16,465 nucleotides of DNA from an uncultured Collinsella sp. (GTDB taxonomy: Bacteria > Actinomycetota > Coriobacteriia > Coriobacteriales > Coriobacteriaceae), in contig URBB01000042.1 of assembly GCA_900545835.1 (NCBI GenBank), positions 1 through 16,465 of the forward strand, given 5' to 3'. A model generated the notes under the pieces. The model did not search any database. It was not told the DNA's origin and worked only from the letters and a program-made list of their open reading frames with translations. The position numbers were made by a program, and so were the translations under genes. Positions 1-5,584 of this stretch are shown in pieces. How positions within the stretch are numbered: the first letter of the stretch is position 1; each line of letters starts with the position of its first letter.

Positions 1-252
1 CGCGGCTGATCCGGTCCGACCGGGCCGCGCGGCAAGGAGATATATTGCCAGACCGCGAAGCCCTGTGGGACGTCAATTCCACTCTTCACAAGTCCTACAC
101 AATACATCGCTTCCTATATAAGTCATAGAAAGGCTGGTGCAGAAATACTGCACGTATCAGATGATGACCCTTTGGTTCAGGAATATATAGAGATCGGTCA
201 CCTGTAAGTGTTTATCTACCCGCGCTTTTAGCAATGTAAACCGCGCTTCAGA
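1..252. other. Non-coding or gene-end region at the window edge
   Basis: I see no convincing complete gene here. Bases 1-29 fold into a strong hairpin: 1-6 pair with 24-29 and 11-15 with 19-23, with a 4-nt bulge. Bases 137-142 and 148-153 form a second, 6-bp hairpin with a 5-nt loop. A plus-strand frame stays open from base 3 to a TAG at 126-128 and contains an AAGGAG followed 6 nt later by TTG at 45. It could therefore be the tail of a convergent gene or a 27-codon peptide. The strong palindrome inside it and the lack of a recognisable protein argue against coding. This is mostly the 3' side of the rplT operon. Confidence 0.4.
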
Positions 253-289
253 TAAAAAGAGGGAGCGCCGCGCACAACGCGACACTCCC
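253..289 (-). terminator. Rho-independent terminator of the infC-rpmI-rplT operon
   Basis: Read on the minus strand, a GGGAG...CTCCC hairpin of about 12 bp (two G-U pairs, short loop near 273-277) is followed by CTTTTT. It lies about 20 nt after the rplT stop codon, the expected place for the end of the operon transcript. Confidence 0.85.
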
Positions 290-310
290 CTAGCGATTCA
301 AGAGAATCTA

Positions 311-670
311 TTAGGCCTCGAGAGCCTTCTTGGCGATGGTAGCCAGCTCGTTGAAGGACTCGATGTCCTCGTAAGCCATCTGAGCCAGGACCTTGCGGTC
401 GAGCTCGATGCCGGCAACCTTCAGGCCGTGCATGAACTGAGAGTAAGAGATGTCGTTCAGGCGAGCAGCAGCGTTGATACGAGTGATCCAGAGAGAACGA
501 ATCTCGCGCTTCTTGTTGCGGCGATCACGATACTGATACTGCAGGGAGTGCTGGACCTGCTCTTTAGCATGCTTGTAAGTACGCGAAGCGGCACCGTAGT
601 AACCCTTCGCACGGTGCATAACGGTACGGCGCTTCTTCTTGGCGGCAACAGCGCGCTTAATACGTGCCAT
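311..670 (-). CDS. rplT: 50S ribosomal protein L20
   Basis: Large-subunit ribosomal protein that binds 23S rRNA and is needed for early 50S assembly. In Firmicutes and Proteobacteria L20 also represses its own operon. The 119-aa product has the family's usual length and shows the typical start MARIKRAV, the basic N-terminal extension (KKKRR, residues 11-15), the HRAKGYYGAASR segment at 19-30 and the globular C-terminal part ending in KKALEA. The ATG at 670 has AGGAG about 10 nt upstream. It is the last gene of the infC-rpmI-rplT operon, 46 nt after rpmI, and is followed by a strong terminator. Nothing is unusual in the protein. Confidence 0.98.
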   Translation of the reverse strand: MARIKRAVAAKKKRRTVMHRAKGYYGAASRTYKHAKEQVQHSLQYQYRDRRNKKREIRSLWITRINAAARLNDISYSQFMHGLKVAGIELDRKVLAQMAYEDIESFNELATIAKKALEA

Positions 671-716
671 GTTCTATCAACTCCTAGACGGTAAAACGAA
701 AAACGGGAACGCGAAC

Positions 717-908
717 TTAGGCGAGACGCGACTTGATGACCTTGCGGTCGGCAGCGGCGATCTCGGTCTCCTGACGGAAGCCACGCTTACGCTTGGTGGA
801 CTTCTTGCTCAGGATGTGGCTCTTGAAAGCCTTGGCGCGCATAAGCTTGCCGGTACCAGTCTTGCGGAAACGCTTCTTGGTGCCGCTGTGGGACTTCATC
901 TTAGGCAT
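717..908 (-). CDS. rpmI: 50S ribosomal protein L35
   Basis: Small, highly basic large-subunit ribosomal protein. The 63-aa product matches the normal L35 length (about 64-66 aa) and shows the family start MPKMKSHSGTKKRF and the central lysine/arginine-rich segment. The start ATG at 908 is preceded by AAGGAG with a 6-7 nt spacer. It sits between infC (32-nt gap) and rplT (46-nt gap), the order conserved in most bacteria, so it is almost certainly co-transcribed with both. Confidence 0.98.
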   Translation of the reverse strand: MPKMKSHSGTKKRFRKTGTGKLMRAKAFKSHILSKKSTKRKRGFRQETEIAAADRKVIKSRLA

Positions 909-940
909 GAAATACTCCTTAATCGGTTACAGAACACTAG

Positions 941-1495
941 TTACTTGGTATCGCTTGCCGCTTTATCCTCATCGAAGGCGCCCTTAATCGGGGCGAGCAG
1001 CATAAGCATGTTACGGCCTTCCATCTTAGGCTTGGACTCGACCGTAGCGTAAGGCTTGAGATCCTCGGCGAGACGCTCGAGAACGTTAAGGCCCTGCTCC
1101 GGGTGAGCCATCTCACGGCCGCGGAACATGATGGTGATCTTAACGCGCGCGCCCTTCTTGAGGAAACGCAGAACGTGGCCCTTCTTGGTCTCGTAGTCGC
1201 CAACGTCGATCTTGGGTCGGAACTTCATTTCCTTGACCTCGACCTTGGACTGGTTCTTACGAGCAGCCTTGGCCTTCATGGCCTGCTGGTACTTGAACTT
1301 ACCGTAGTCCATGACCTTGCAGACCGGCGGCTCCGCGTTGGGAGCGATCTCGACCAGGTCGAGACCCTGATCGTCGGCGACGCGCTGAGCATCGCGGATG
1401 GCGAACAGGCCGAGCTGAGAGCCATCGACGCCAATCAAACGGCACGAAGATGCAGTAATCTCGTCGTTGATGCGGGTGTCATCAGACTTAGCTAT
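941..1495 (-). CDS. infC: Translation initiation factor IF-3, probable AUA start
   Basis: IF3 binds the 30S subunit, keeps it apart from 50S and checks the start codon and initiator tRNA. From the start chosen here the protein is 184 aa. It has the N domain (INDEI at 9-13, RLIGVDG at 19-25), a lysine-rich linker (about 68-84) and the C domain beginning VKEMKFRPKID (87-97) with GHVLRFL near 106-112. The only ATG in reach (1508-1510) has no ribosome binding site upstream and is itself part of a GGAGG at 1504-1508. That GGAGG sits 8 nt before an in-frame ATA at 1493-1495, giving MAKSDDTRINDEI, a normal IF3 N-terminus. Rare start codons (AUU in E. coli) are known for infC and allow IF3 to repress itself. 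If the ATG were used, the protein would be 189 aa (941-1510). Family confidence is near certain; the start is about 0.75. Confidence 0.97.
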   Translation of the reverse strand: MAKSDDTRINDEITASSCRLIGVDGSQLGLFAIRDAQRVADDQGLDLVEIAPNAEPPVCKVMDYGKFKYQQAMKAKAARKNQSKVEVKEMKFRPKIDVGDYETKKGHVLRFLKKGARVKITIMFRGREMAHPEQGLNVLERLAEDLKPYATVESKPKMEGRNMLMLLAPIKGAFDEDKAASDTK

Positions 1496-1508
1496 TTTCC
1501 CTACCTCC
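1493..1508 (-). promoter_or_regulatory. infC ribosome binding site and AUA start codon
   Basis: GGAGG (1504-1508) is separated by 8 nt from ATA (1493-1495), an optimal spacing. The ATG that overlaps the Shine-Dalgarno has only a U-rich attenuator tail in front of it. This layout favours AUA as the true initiation codon and points to IF3 discrimination feedback. Confidence 0.7.
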
Positions 1509-1514
1509 ATTCAT

Positions 1515-1548
1515 AAAAAAATAACCCGGCGCTTCTCAGCAACCAGGT
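1515..1548 (-). terminator. Transcription attenuator in the infC leader
   Basis: On the minus strand, bases 1548-1543 pair with 1529-1524 (6 bp, one G-U). An inner 3-bp stem (1540-1538 with 1533-1531) closes a GAGA tetraloop. A T-rich tail follows directly, with seven T's at 1521-1515. The tail ends 6 nt before the infC Shine-Dalgarno. A terminator placed between promoter and first gene is the expected form of an attenuation switch for the IF3-L35-L20 operon. What controls it (L20, IF3 or another signal) cannot be read from the sequence. Confidence 0.75.
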
Positions 1549-1716
1549 CGTACACATAGACATCCTCGATTTGAGGAAGAGAATCTAATTTGTATGACCA
1601 GTCAGCTGCTCATTGGCGCCAAAAGGTGGGAACCCTCGGGTTCCTCTTTAGGGCATTGCGGAAACAACGCTTTGCGAATAATAACACGTACAGCGCGTTA
1701 TCACATTACGTACACG
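1549..1716 (-). promoter_or_regulatory. infC 5' leader region
   Basis: This stretch lies between the terminator at 1717-1739 and the attenuator, so it must hold the infC promoter and the upstream part of its leader RNA, unless infC depends on read-through. A 6-bp GC hairpin (1629-1634 with 1639-1644) is followed on the minus strand by CACCTTTT and may be a leader stem or a weak pause site. I could not pick a convincing -10/-35 pair. No protein-coding frame is supported. Confidence 0.45.
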
Positions 1717-1739
1717 AAAAAGGGGGCCGCAACCCCCTT
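1717..1739 (-). terminator. Terminator copy downstream of the tRNA 3' remnant
   Basis: A GGGGG...CCCCC-type hairpin with a short loop and a 3' run of five T's on the minus strand. It is nearly the same as the terminator at 1900-1922 but differs in the loop. The two lie 183 nt apart, matching the 184-nt spacing of the duplicated tRNA 3' ends. Confidence 0.7.
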
Positions 1740-1757
1740 GAAGCGCAGGTGCATTTA

Positions 1758-1814
1758 TGGTGCCCGAGGCGAGACTCGAAGGGACTTCGCTTCGCGAAGC
1801 CCCGGGCTTCGGGC
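1758..1814 (-). pseudogene. Truncated tRNA-Leu 3' end (tRNA-like minihelix)
   Basis: Bases 1758-1780 are identical to 1942-1964, the last 23 nt of tRNA-Leu(CAA): CCA end, discriminator A, 3' acceptor strand and part of the T arm. The 5' half of the T stem, the anticodon arm and the D arm are absent, so it cannot be a functional tRNA. Upstream on the minus strand a GCCCGA (1814-1809) can still pair with the acceptor strand, and an 8-bp hairpin (1803-1796 with 1788-1781) sits between. The result could be a decayed second tRNA gene, the leftover of an attachment site, or a tRNA-like minihelix. Upstream repeats and a 10-bp hairpin (1842-1851 with 1855-1864) follow. No integrase is present in the window. 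Confidence 0.6.
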
Positions 1815-1841
1815 GCATGGCGCCCTCGCCACGCTCCGCTA

Positions 1842-1864
1842 CAAACAGGCCACAGGCCTGTTTG
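1842..1864. repeat. Perfect 10-bp inverted repeat
   Basis: CAAACAGGCC (1842-1851) and its exact reverse complement (1855-1864) are separated by only ACA. It lies in the non-coding stretch between the tRNA remnant and tRNA-Leu. There is only a short T run on each side, so its use as a terminator is doubtful; it may be an extragenic palindrome. Confidence 0.6.
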
Positions 1865-1899
1865 CTTAACGCTCCGCGCGCTCACGCGAGTTCGGCACG

Positions 1900-1922
1900 A
1901 AAAAGGGGGCCTTGACCCCCTT
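1900..1922 (-). terminator. Rho-independent terminator of tRNA-Leu
   Basis: On the minus strand a GC-only stem (GGGGG with CCCCC, extended by flanking A-T pairs) around a short loop is followed by five T's. It begins about 20 nt after the CCA end of tRNA-Leu. Confidence 0.8.
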
Positions 1923-1941
1923 GAACGCTCACTTGCATGTA

Positions 1942-2028
1942 TGGTGCCCGAGGCGAGACTCGAACTCGCACGTTGTTGCCAACGGTGGATTTTGAGTCCA
2001 CTGCGTCTGCCAATTCCGCCACTCGGGC
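1942..2028 (-). tRNA. tRNA-Leu, anticodon CAA
   Basis: The 87-nt gene folds as a class II tRNA. It has a 7-bp acceptor stem GCCCGAG/CTCGGGC, discriminator A and an encoded CCA (1944-1942). The D arm contains TTGGCAGA. The anticodon stem GTGGA/TCCAC closes the loop CTCAAAA, giving anticodon CAA (reads UUG). There is a long variable arm with a 5-bp stem and GCAA loop, and a T arm GCGAG-TTCGAGT-CTCGC. The long variable arm and discriminator A fit leucine. It begins 39 nt downstream of the transglutaminase-like gene. Confidence 0.96.
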
Positions 2029-2067
2029 ACGTAATGCGTGAGTTAGTTTATCACAGCTTTCTGTTGA

Positions 2068-3501
2068 TTAGTCCGAAAATGGAACTTCGAGCATTTCGAT
2101 AAGCTCAACCTTGCGTAACATCTCCCGCTTACGACATCCACGTCCGTCAACCGAGGCCTCGCCCATCTGGTTGTCATAGGGATCCTCGCGCATACCATCG
2201 AAAGCAGGCACAAATTCAGCCTGGAATCGATTGTTGGCCACCATACGCCACGGGTCGAGATTGCCAAAGTAGTGACGGCGGCGCCACTCCTCCCCCATCC
2301 TGCGAGCAGAAGATCCAAATGACACGTCGGCGTTGAGCCAACCGGTCTGCGGCGTATAGAACTCTGCCCAGTCGTGCGACCCCACCGAATCGGGCGCAAC
2401 ATACAGGCCGCTCTGCCAACGGGCAGGCACGCCCGCGATACGGCACATGGTGATAAACGTGAGCGCCATAACGCCGCAATCGCCGCGGAGCGAGTGTGCG
2501 CAGTCATCGGCGATGGAGCCCAAAAGCAGATATGGTGGCTGATAGCGATAGTCGATATGTTGCGTCAGATAATCATAGATGGCGCGAGCACGGTCGAGCG
2601 GATCAACGAGCCCGTCAATGATGCGCGCCGTCAGTTGGCGCAGATACGGCGTAAACGCGATGTGCGGACGGTCCTCGGAAGCGTCCTCGGGTAGCGGTGC
2701 ATCCATGCATGGGCGTTCGGGCAGTGCACCTCCATAAATGTCGCAATAGGCAGCATTAATGTGATAACGATAGGATACCGAGAACGAGCGAACGGTCGAA
2801 GAACACCATGAAGCGGTGCGTGCCGGCGCATCCTCGGGGGCAACATGCCCCTCCGGCGTCATATCGAGAACTTCGACCTGAGACTGTTGACGGCAGGCGG
2901 CGGCAACGGGAAGCCACGCGCGAACGGCCTCCCCCTCAAGAGCACCGGGAACAGACACGGACGCCTTAAGAGTAATGACGCGAGACAGCCCATTCTGCGA
3001 TTCCATCTCCTTGAGCATCTGGTTGCGCAGCGCAATTCCGTCCGCAGGATCAGGACGCATGCCGGGGACCTCTTTGGGATACACGCGAAGCGAATCGAGG
3101 AAGTTGTCGAGAACGAACAGCTCGCCATCGATAAAGCGCCAGTCAATACGCTTACGATTAATCAGGTCATCAAACTGCTCTTCGGTAAACTCTGGCCACT
3201 CCTCGCGAATCATCGCAATAGCCTGATCGCGCGACACCGAAAAATGAAGCGGCGTCTCGAGCATGCGATACCGCTCGGCACGGACACAAGCCGCCAGCGA
3301 AGGCTCAGGGTTCTGCTCCAAAAGGCGATCGCAGGCAGCAACAGCCTGCGTCAAATACCCGGCATCCTTAAGACGAAGAATCTCGGGCGGCAGACCAATA
3401 TCGAGATGACGAAAATCATCACAGCAAACATCAACAGAGCAACCAACAGGACCCTCGTCAATAACTATCCCATCCGAAGGCAGCACATCAATAACAGCCA
3501 T
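2068..3501 (-). CDS. Transglutaminase-like domain protein
   Basis: Cysteine-protease-fold protein of the transglutaminase-like superfamily; substrate and reaction are unknown. From the chosen ATG it is 477 aa. The C-terminal half carries the core domain with the full triad: Cys342 in LRGDCGVMA, His376 in SHDWAEFY and Asp392 in LNADVSFG. The LCRIAGVPAR-like segment (about 353-360) after the cysteine is typical of bacterial members. The N-terminal half (about 30-280) matches nothing I recognise. There is no signal peptide or membrane helix, so it is probably cytosolic. I chose the ATG at 3501 because GGAG lies 6 nt before it and a promoter-like -10 (TACAAT, 3541-3536) lies just upstream. An earlier in-frame ATG at 3579 (503 aa) has no ribosome binding site and would lie upstream of that promoter. 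Confidence 0.85.
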   Translation of the reverse strand: MAVIDVLPSDGIVIDEGPVGCSVDVCCDDFRHLDIGLPPEILRLKDAGYLTQAVAACDRLLEQNPEPSLAACVRAERYRMLETPLHFSVSRDQAIAMIREEWPEFTEEQFDDLINRKRIDWRFIDGELFVLDNFLDSLRVYPKEVPGMRPDPADGIALRNQMLKEMESQNGLSRVITLKASVSVPGALEGEAVRAWLPVAAACRQQSQVEVLDMTPEGHVAPEDAPARTASWCSSTVRSFSVSYRYHINAAYCDIYGGALPERPCMDAPLPEDASEDRPHIAFTPYLRQLTARIIDGLVDPLDRARAIYDYLTQHIDYRYQPPYLLLGSIADDCAHSLRGDCGVMALTFITMCRIAGVPARWQSGLYVAPDSVGSHDWAEFYTPQTGWLNADVSFGSSARRMGEEWRRRHYFGNLDPWRMVANNRFQAEFVPAFDGMREDPYDNQMGEASVDGRGCRKREMLRKVELIEMLEVPFSD

Positions 3502-3535
3502 ACCAAACTCCAAGTCACTAGAACGCTTGAAGCCC

Positions 3536-3564
3536 ATTGTAGCGAGATAAAAAGAAAGCCCCAA
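3536..3564 (-). promoter_or_regulatory. Candidate promoter of the transglutaminase-like gene
   Basis: On the minus strand, TTGGGG (3564-3559), a 17-nt spacer and TACAAT (3541-3536) resemble a sigma-70 type promoter with a good -10 and a weak -35. The predicted start point would give a leader of about 25-30 nt before the ATG at 3501. Confidence 0.45.
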
Positions 3565-3639
3565 CAAGGGAGCCATCAACGCCGCCGAACGGTAGTCAAT
3601 AAATAAATTCAGCCCAGTAACCCTGCGGCGTTAAACGAA

Positions 3640-3731
3640 GGAAGCCCCGTCTCCCGGAACTGTTTCCTTGGCGCGACTTCTGGCGAAGCCAGGTGAGCGC
3701 AAAGGAAACAATGTAGGGGGACGGGGCTTCC
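3640..3731. repeat. 92-nt nested palindrome downstream of fba
   Basis: The outer arms 3640-3655 and 3716-3731 pair over 16 bp (one wobble). Inside, 3661-3669 pairs with 3702-3710 (9 bp), GCGC 3671-3674 with 3697-3700, and CTGGC 3680-3684 with 3688-3692 around GAA. The whole folds into one long rod. It starts about 20 nt after the fba stop and is followed on the minus strand by TTCGTTT, so it may terminate fba. It is far larger than a usual terminator and could be a repeated extragenic palindrome or a small structured RNA. Between it and the transglutaminase gene promoter (3565-3639) nothing else is evident. Confidence 0.75.
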
Positions 3732-3751
3732 GGCGGGAAGTTTAGCGACGC

Positions 3752-4618
3752 TTACGCCTTGTTGACGGAGCCAAACTCCTCCATGAGCTCCTTGGTGCGG
3801 GCAACGATGTTGTCGCGACCAGGCTTGAGGAGCTTGCGGGGGTCAAAGCCCTTGCCCTGCTGATCCTTGCCAGCCTCGATATACTCGCGAACGCCCTTGG
3901 CGAAGACGAGCTGCAGATCGGTGTTGACGTTGATCTTGGAGATACCCAGGGAGATGGCCTTCTTGATCTGATCCTCGGGGATGCCGGTACCACCGTGCAG
4001 AACGAGGGGCAGGTCGCCGGTCTGAGCCTTGATCTCGCCCAGACGCTCGAAGGAAAGGCCAGCCCAGTCGGCGGGATACACGCCGTGGATGTTGCCGATA
4101 CCGCAGGCGAGGAAGTCGACGCCCAGGTCAGCAATCTGCTTGCACTCAGCGGGGTCAGCGAGCTCGCCGTTGGAGGTCACGCCGTCCTCGGTGCCGCCGA
4201 TGCCGCCGACCTCGGCCTCGATGGACATGCCCTTGGAGTGGGCAAGCTCAACGAGCTCCTTGGTGCGGTCGAGGTTAAGCTGGAAGGTCTCCTCGTGAGA
4301 GCCGTCATACATGATGGACGTGAAGCCGGCCTCGATGCACTTGAAGCAGTCCTCGTAAGAACCGTGATCGAGGTGAAGGGCGACGGGGACGGTAACGCCC
4401 GTGGCCTCGACGGCAGCCTTGACCATGTCGGCGCAGACCTTGAAACCGCCCATCCACTTAGCGGCACCAGCGGTGCACTGAAGGATCAGCGGAGACTTGG
4501 CCTCCTCGGCGGCCTGGAGAATAGCCAGGGTCCACTCGAGGTTGTTGGTGTTGAAGGCACCGAGAGCGTACTTGCCGGCCTCGGCCTTCTTGAGCATGTC
4601 TGCTGCGTTGACGAGCAT
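3752..4618 (-). CDS. fba: Class II fructose-1,6-bisphosphate aldolase
   Basis: Zinc-dependent aldolase that splits fructose-1,6-bisphosphate into dihydroxyacetone phosphate and glyceraldehyde-3-phosphate in glycolysis, and runs in reverse in gluconeogenesis. The 288-aa protein has the usual length of the short class II type. Asp84 (catalytic) and His85 (zinc) lie in LHLDHGS, followed by YDGSH at 104-108, AEVGGIGG at 135-142, His178 in GNIHGVYP and His208 in LVLHGGTG (zinc ligands), and the phosphate-binding KINVNTD at 228-234. The start ATG at 4618 has a strong AGGAGG 8 nt upstream. The frame stays open further upstream to about 4885, but that extension lacks a ribosome binding site and overlaps the promoter region. 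It appears to be a single-gene unit ended by the palindrome at 3640-3731. Confidence 0.97.
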   Translation of the reverse strand: MLVNAADMLKKAEAGKYALGAFNTNNLEWTLAILQAAEEAKSPLILQCTAGAAKWMGGFKVCADMVKAAVEATGVTVPVALHLDHGSYEDCFKCIEAGFTSIMYDGSHEETFQLNLDRTKELVELAHSKGMSIEAEVGGIGGTEDGVTSNGELADPAECKQIADLGVDFLACGIGNIHGVYPADWAGLSFERLGEIKAQTGDLPLVLHGGTGIPEDQIKKAISLGISKINVNTDLQLVFAKGVREYIEAGKDQQGKGFDPRKLLKPGRDNIVARTKELMEEFGSVNKA

Positions 4619-4658
4619 AAAAGAAACCTCCTGTAAGGTTGCTCCGATAACGCCTGAG

Positions 4659-4667
4659 ATTTTACCA
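4659..4667 (-). promoter_or_regulatory. Candidate extended -10 promoter of fba
   Basis: On the minus strand TGG-TAAAAT (-10 at 4664-4659) forms an extended -10 element, with no good -35 at 17 nt. It would start transcription near 4652 and leave a leader of about 34 nt carrying the AGGAGG of fba. The rest of the 4665-4812 spacer shows no gene. Confidence 0.4.
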
Positions 4668-4812
4668 CGACATACCCGAGCATAAACGTTCGTTTGTTCA
4701 CGAATACCATCCGATTGGACAATTTTTGACCGTTTGCCCCACAGAATCGACCCACTGGGGAAAATAGCTTGACGATTGAGCGGTCTTCGTGGTTCGAAAG
4801 ACGGCTTCGAGC

Positions 4813-5496
4813 CTACATCTGCATAAACGGATTCTGCATAAGTTCGCGCGCCATCGTGGTCGAATCGCCATGGCCCGTCAAGCAAACGGTATCGGGCGGA
4901 AGCGTCTTGGCAAGTTTGGAGAGCGAGCGCATAATCGCCGCCTCGTCACCGCCGGAAAGATCGGTACGACCGTGGCTGCCCGGGAAAAGCGTGTCGCCCA
5001 CAAAGGCGATGTTCCCCTGCTCGGTCGCGGCGAACAGGACGATGCCGCCCGGCGTATGCCCCGGCGTCTCGATCACCTGCAGGCAGATATCGCCCAATTC
5101 AATCGTATCGCCCTCGGCAAGCAGCCGCGTCGGCTCGCCCGGATCGGGCGTCTCAATACCCCACATGGCGCGCTGCTCCTCGATATTTGCGCGAGGCACC
5201 GTCACGTCCTTAGCGCACAACTCATATAGTGCGCTGTCGCCAACGACAGCTCGAACCCCGGCGACCCCGCCAACATGGTCGGCATGACCGTGCGTGCAGA
5301 CAGAGCCGAGTACGCGAACTTCGGGATGCGCGGTGCGGATATGCTCCACAAGACGCTCGCCCTCCCACGCCGGATCGACGATTAAGCACTCGTCATTCGA
5401 AATCACGGCGTAACTGTTGGTCTGAATCGGGCCGTTGACGAGTGCCTCAATCGAAGCTGCACCTCGGGGTGTCAGGTCCAAAGTCATATCGCCCAT
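4813..5496 (-). CDS. MBL-fold metallo-hydrolase, GloB-like
   Basis: Metallo-beta-lactamase-fold hydrolase of the type often labelled hydroxyacylglutathione hydrolase. In an actinobacterium lacking glutathione the true substrate is probably another thioester or ester. From the chosen start it is 227 aa, the common length of the compact GloB-like class. It has the dinuclear metal motif T-H69-x-H71-x-D73-H74, His147 in ETPGHTPGG, Asp168 in FVGDTLF and His209 in LTGHGD. The ATG at 5496 lies 8 nt after AGGAGG; an ATG two codons earlier (5502) is only 2 nt from it. It is the last gene after the RecJ-RecQ fusion and rel, but a hairpin (5514-5550) lies in the 88-nt gap before it and may reduce read-through. 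Confidence 0.9.
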   Translation of the reverse strand: MGDMTLDLTPRGAASIEALVNGPIQTNSYAVISNDECLIVDPAWEGERLVEHIRTAHPEVRVLGSVCTHGHADHVGGVAGVRAVVGDSALYELCAKDVTVPRANIEEQRAMWGIETPDPGEPTRLLAEGDTIELGDICLQVIETPGHTPGGIVLFAATEQGNIAFVGDTLFPGSHGRTDLSGGDEAAIMRSLSKLAKTLPPDTVCLTGHGDSTTMARELMQNPFMQM

Positions 5497-5513
5497 GCGC
5501 ATACCCTCCTTCT

Positions 5514-5550
5514 AAAATACGTTCGAGGCACCAAACGATGCCTCGAACGT
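5514..5550 (-). terminator. Hairpin terminator after rel
   Basis: A perfect 12-bp stem (5519-5530 with 5539-5550) with an 8-nt loop is followed on the minus strand by ATTTTA. The T run is short, so termination may be partial. It separates rel from the MBL-fold gene. Confidence 0.65.
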
Positions 5551-5584
5551 AACCAATATCTATGATGCTGAGAGGCTCTCGCAC

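Noticed and set aside
3..128. Open plus-strand frame at the left edge with a possible TTG start at 45
   Set aside because: It is too short, matches no known protein and overlaps a strong hairpin; kept only as a remark in the region entry.
1717..1922. CRISPR-like array, because of two similar G/C-rich blocks
   Set aside because: There are only two copies 183 nt apart, each explained as a terminator after a tRNA 3' end.
1590..2102. Plus-strand open frame of 170 codons across the tRNA region
   Set aside because: It runs through tRNA-Leu, two terminators and palindromes on the opposite strand, so it cannot be a conserved protein gene.
2845..3606. Plus-strand open frame of 253 codons antisense to the transglutaminase-like gene
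   Set aside because: No recognisable domain, no ribosome binding site, and the opposite strand has an intact catalytic triad.
3995..4636. Plus-strand open frame of 213 codons antisense to fba
   Set aside because: Aldolase motifs on the minus strand are complete; the antisense frame is an effect of codon bias.
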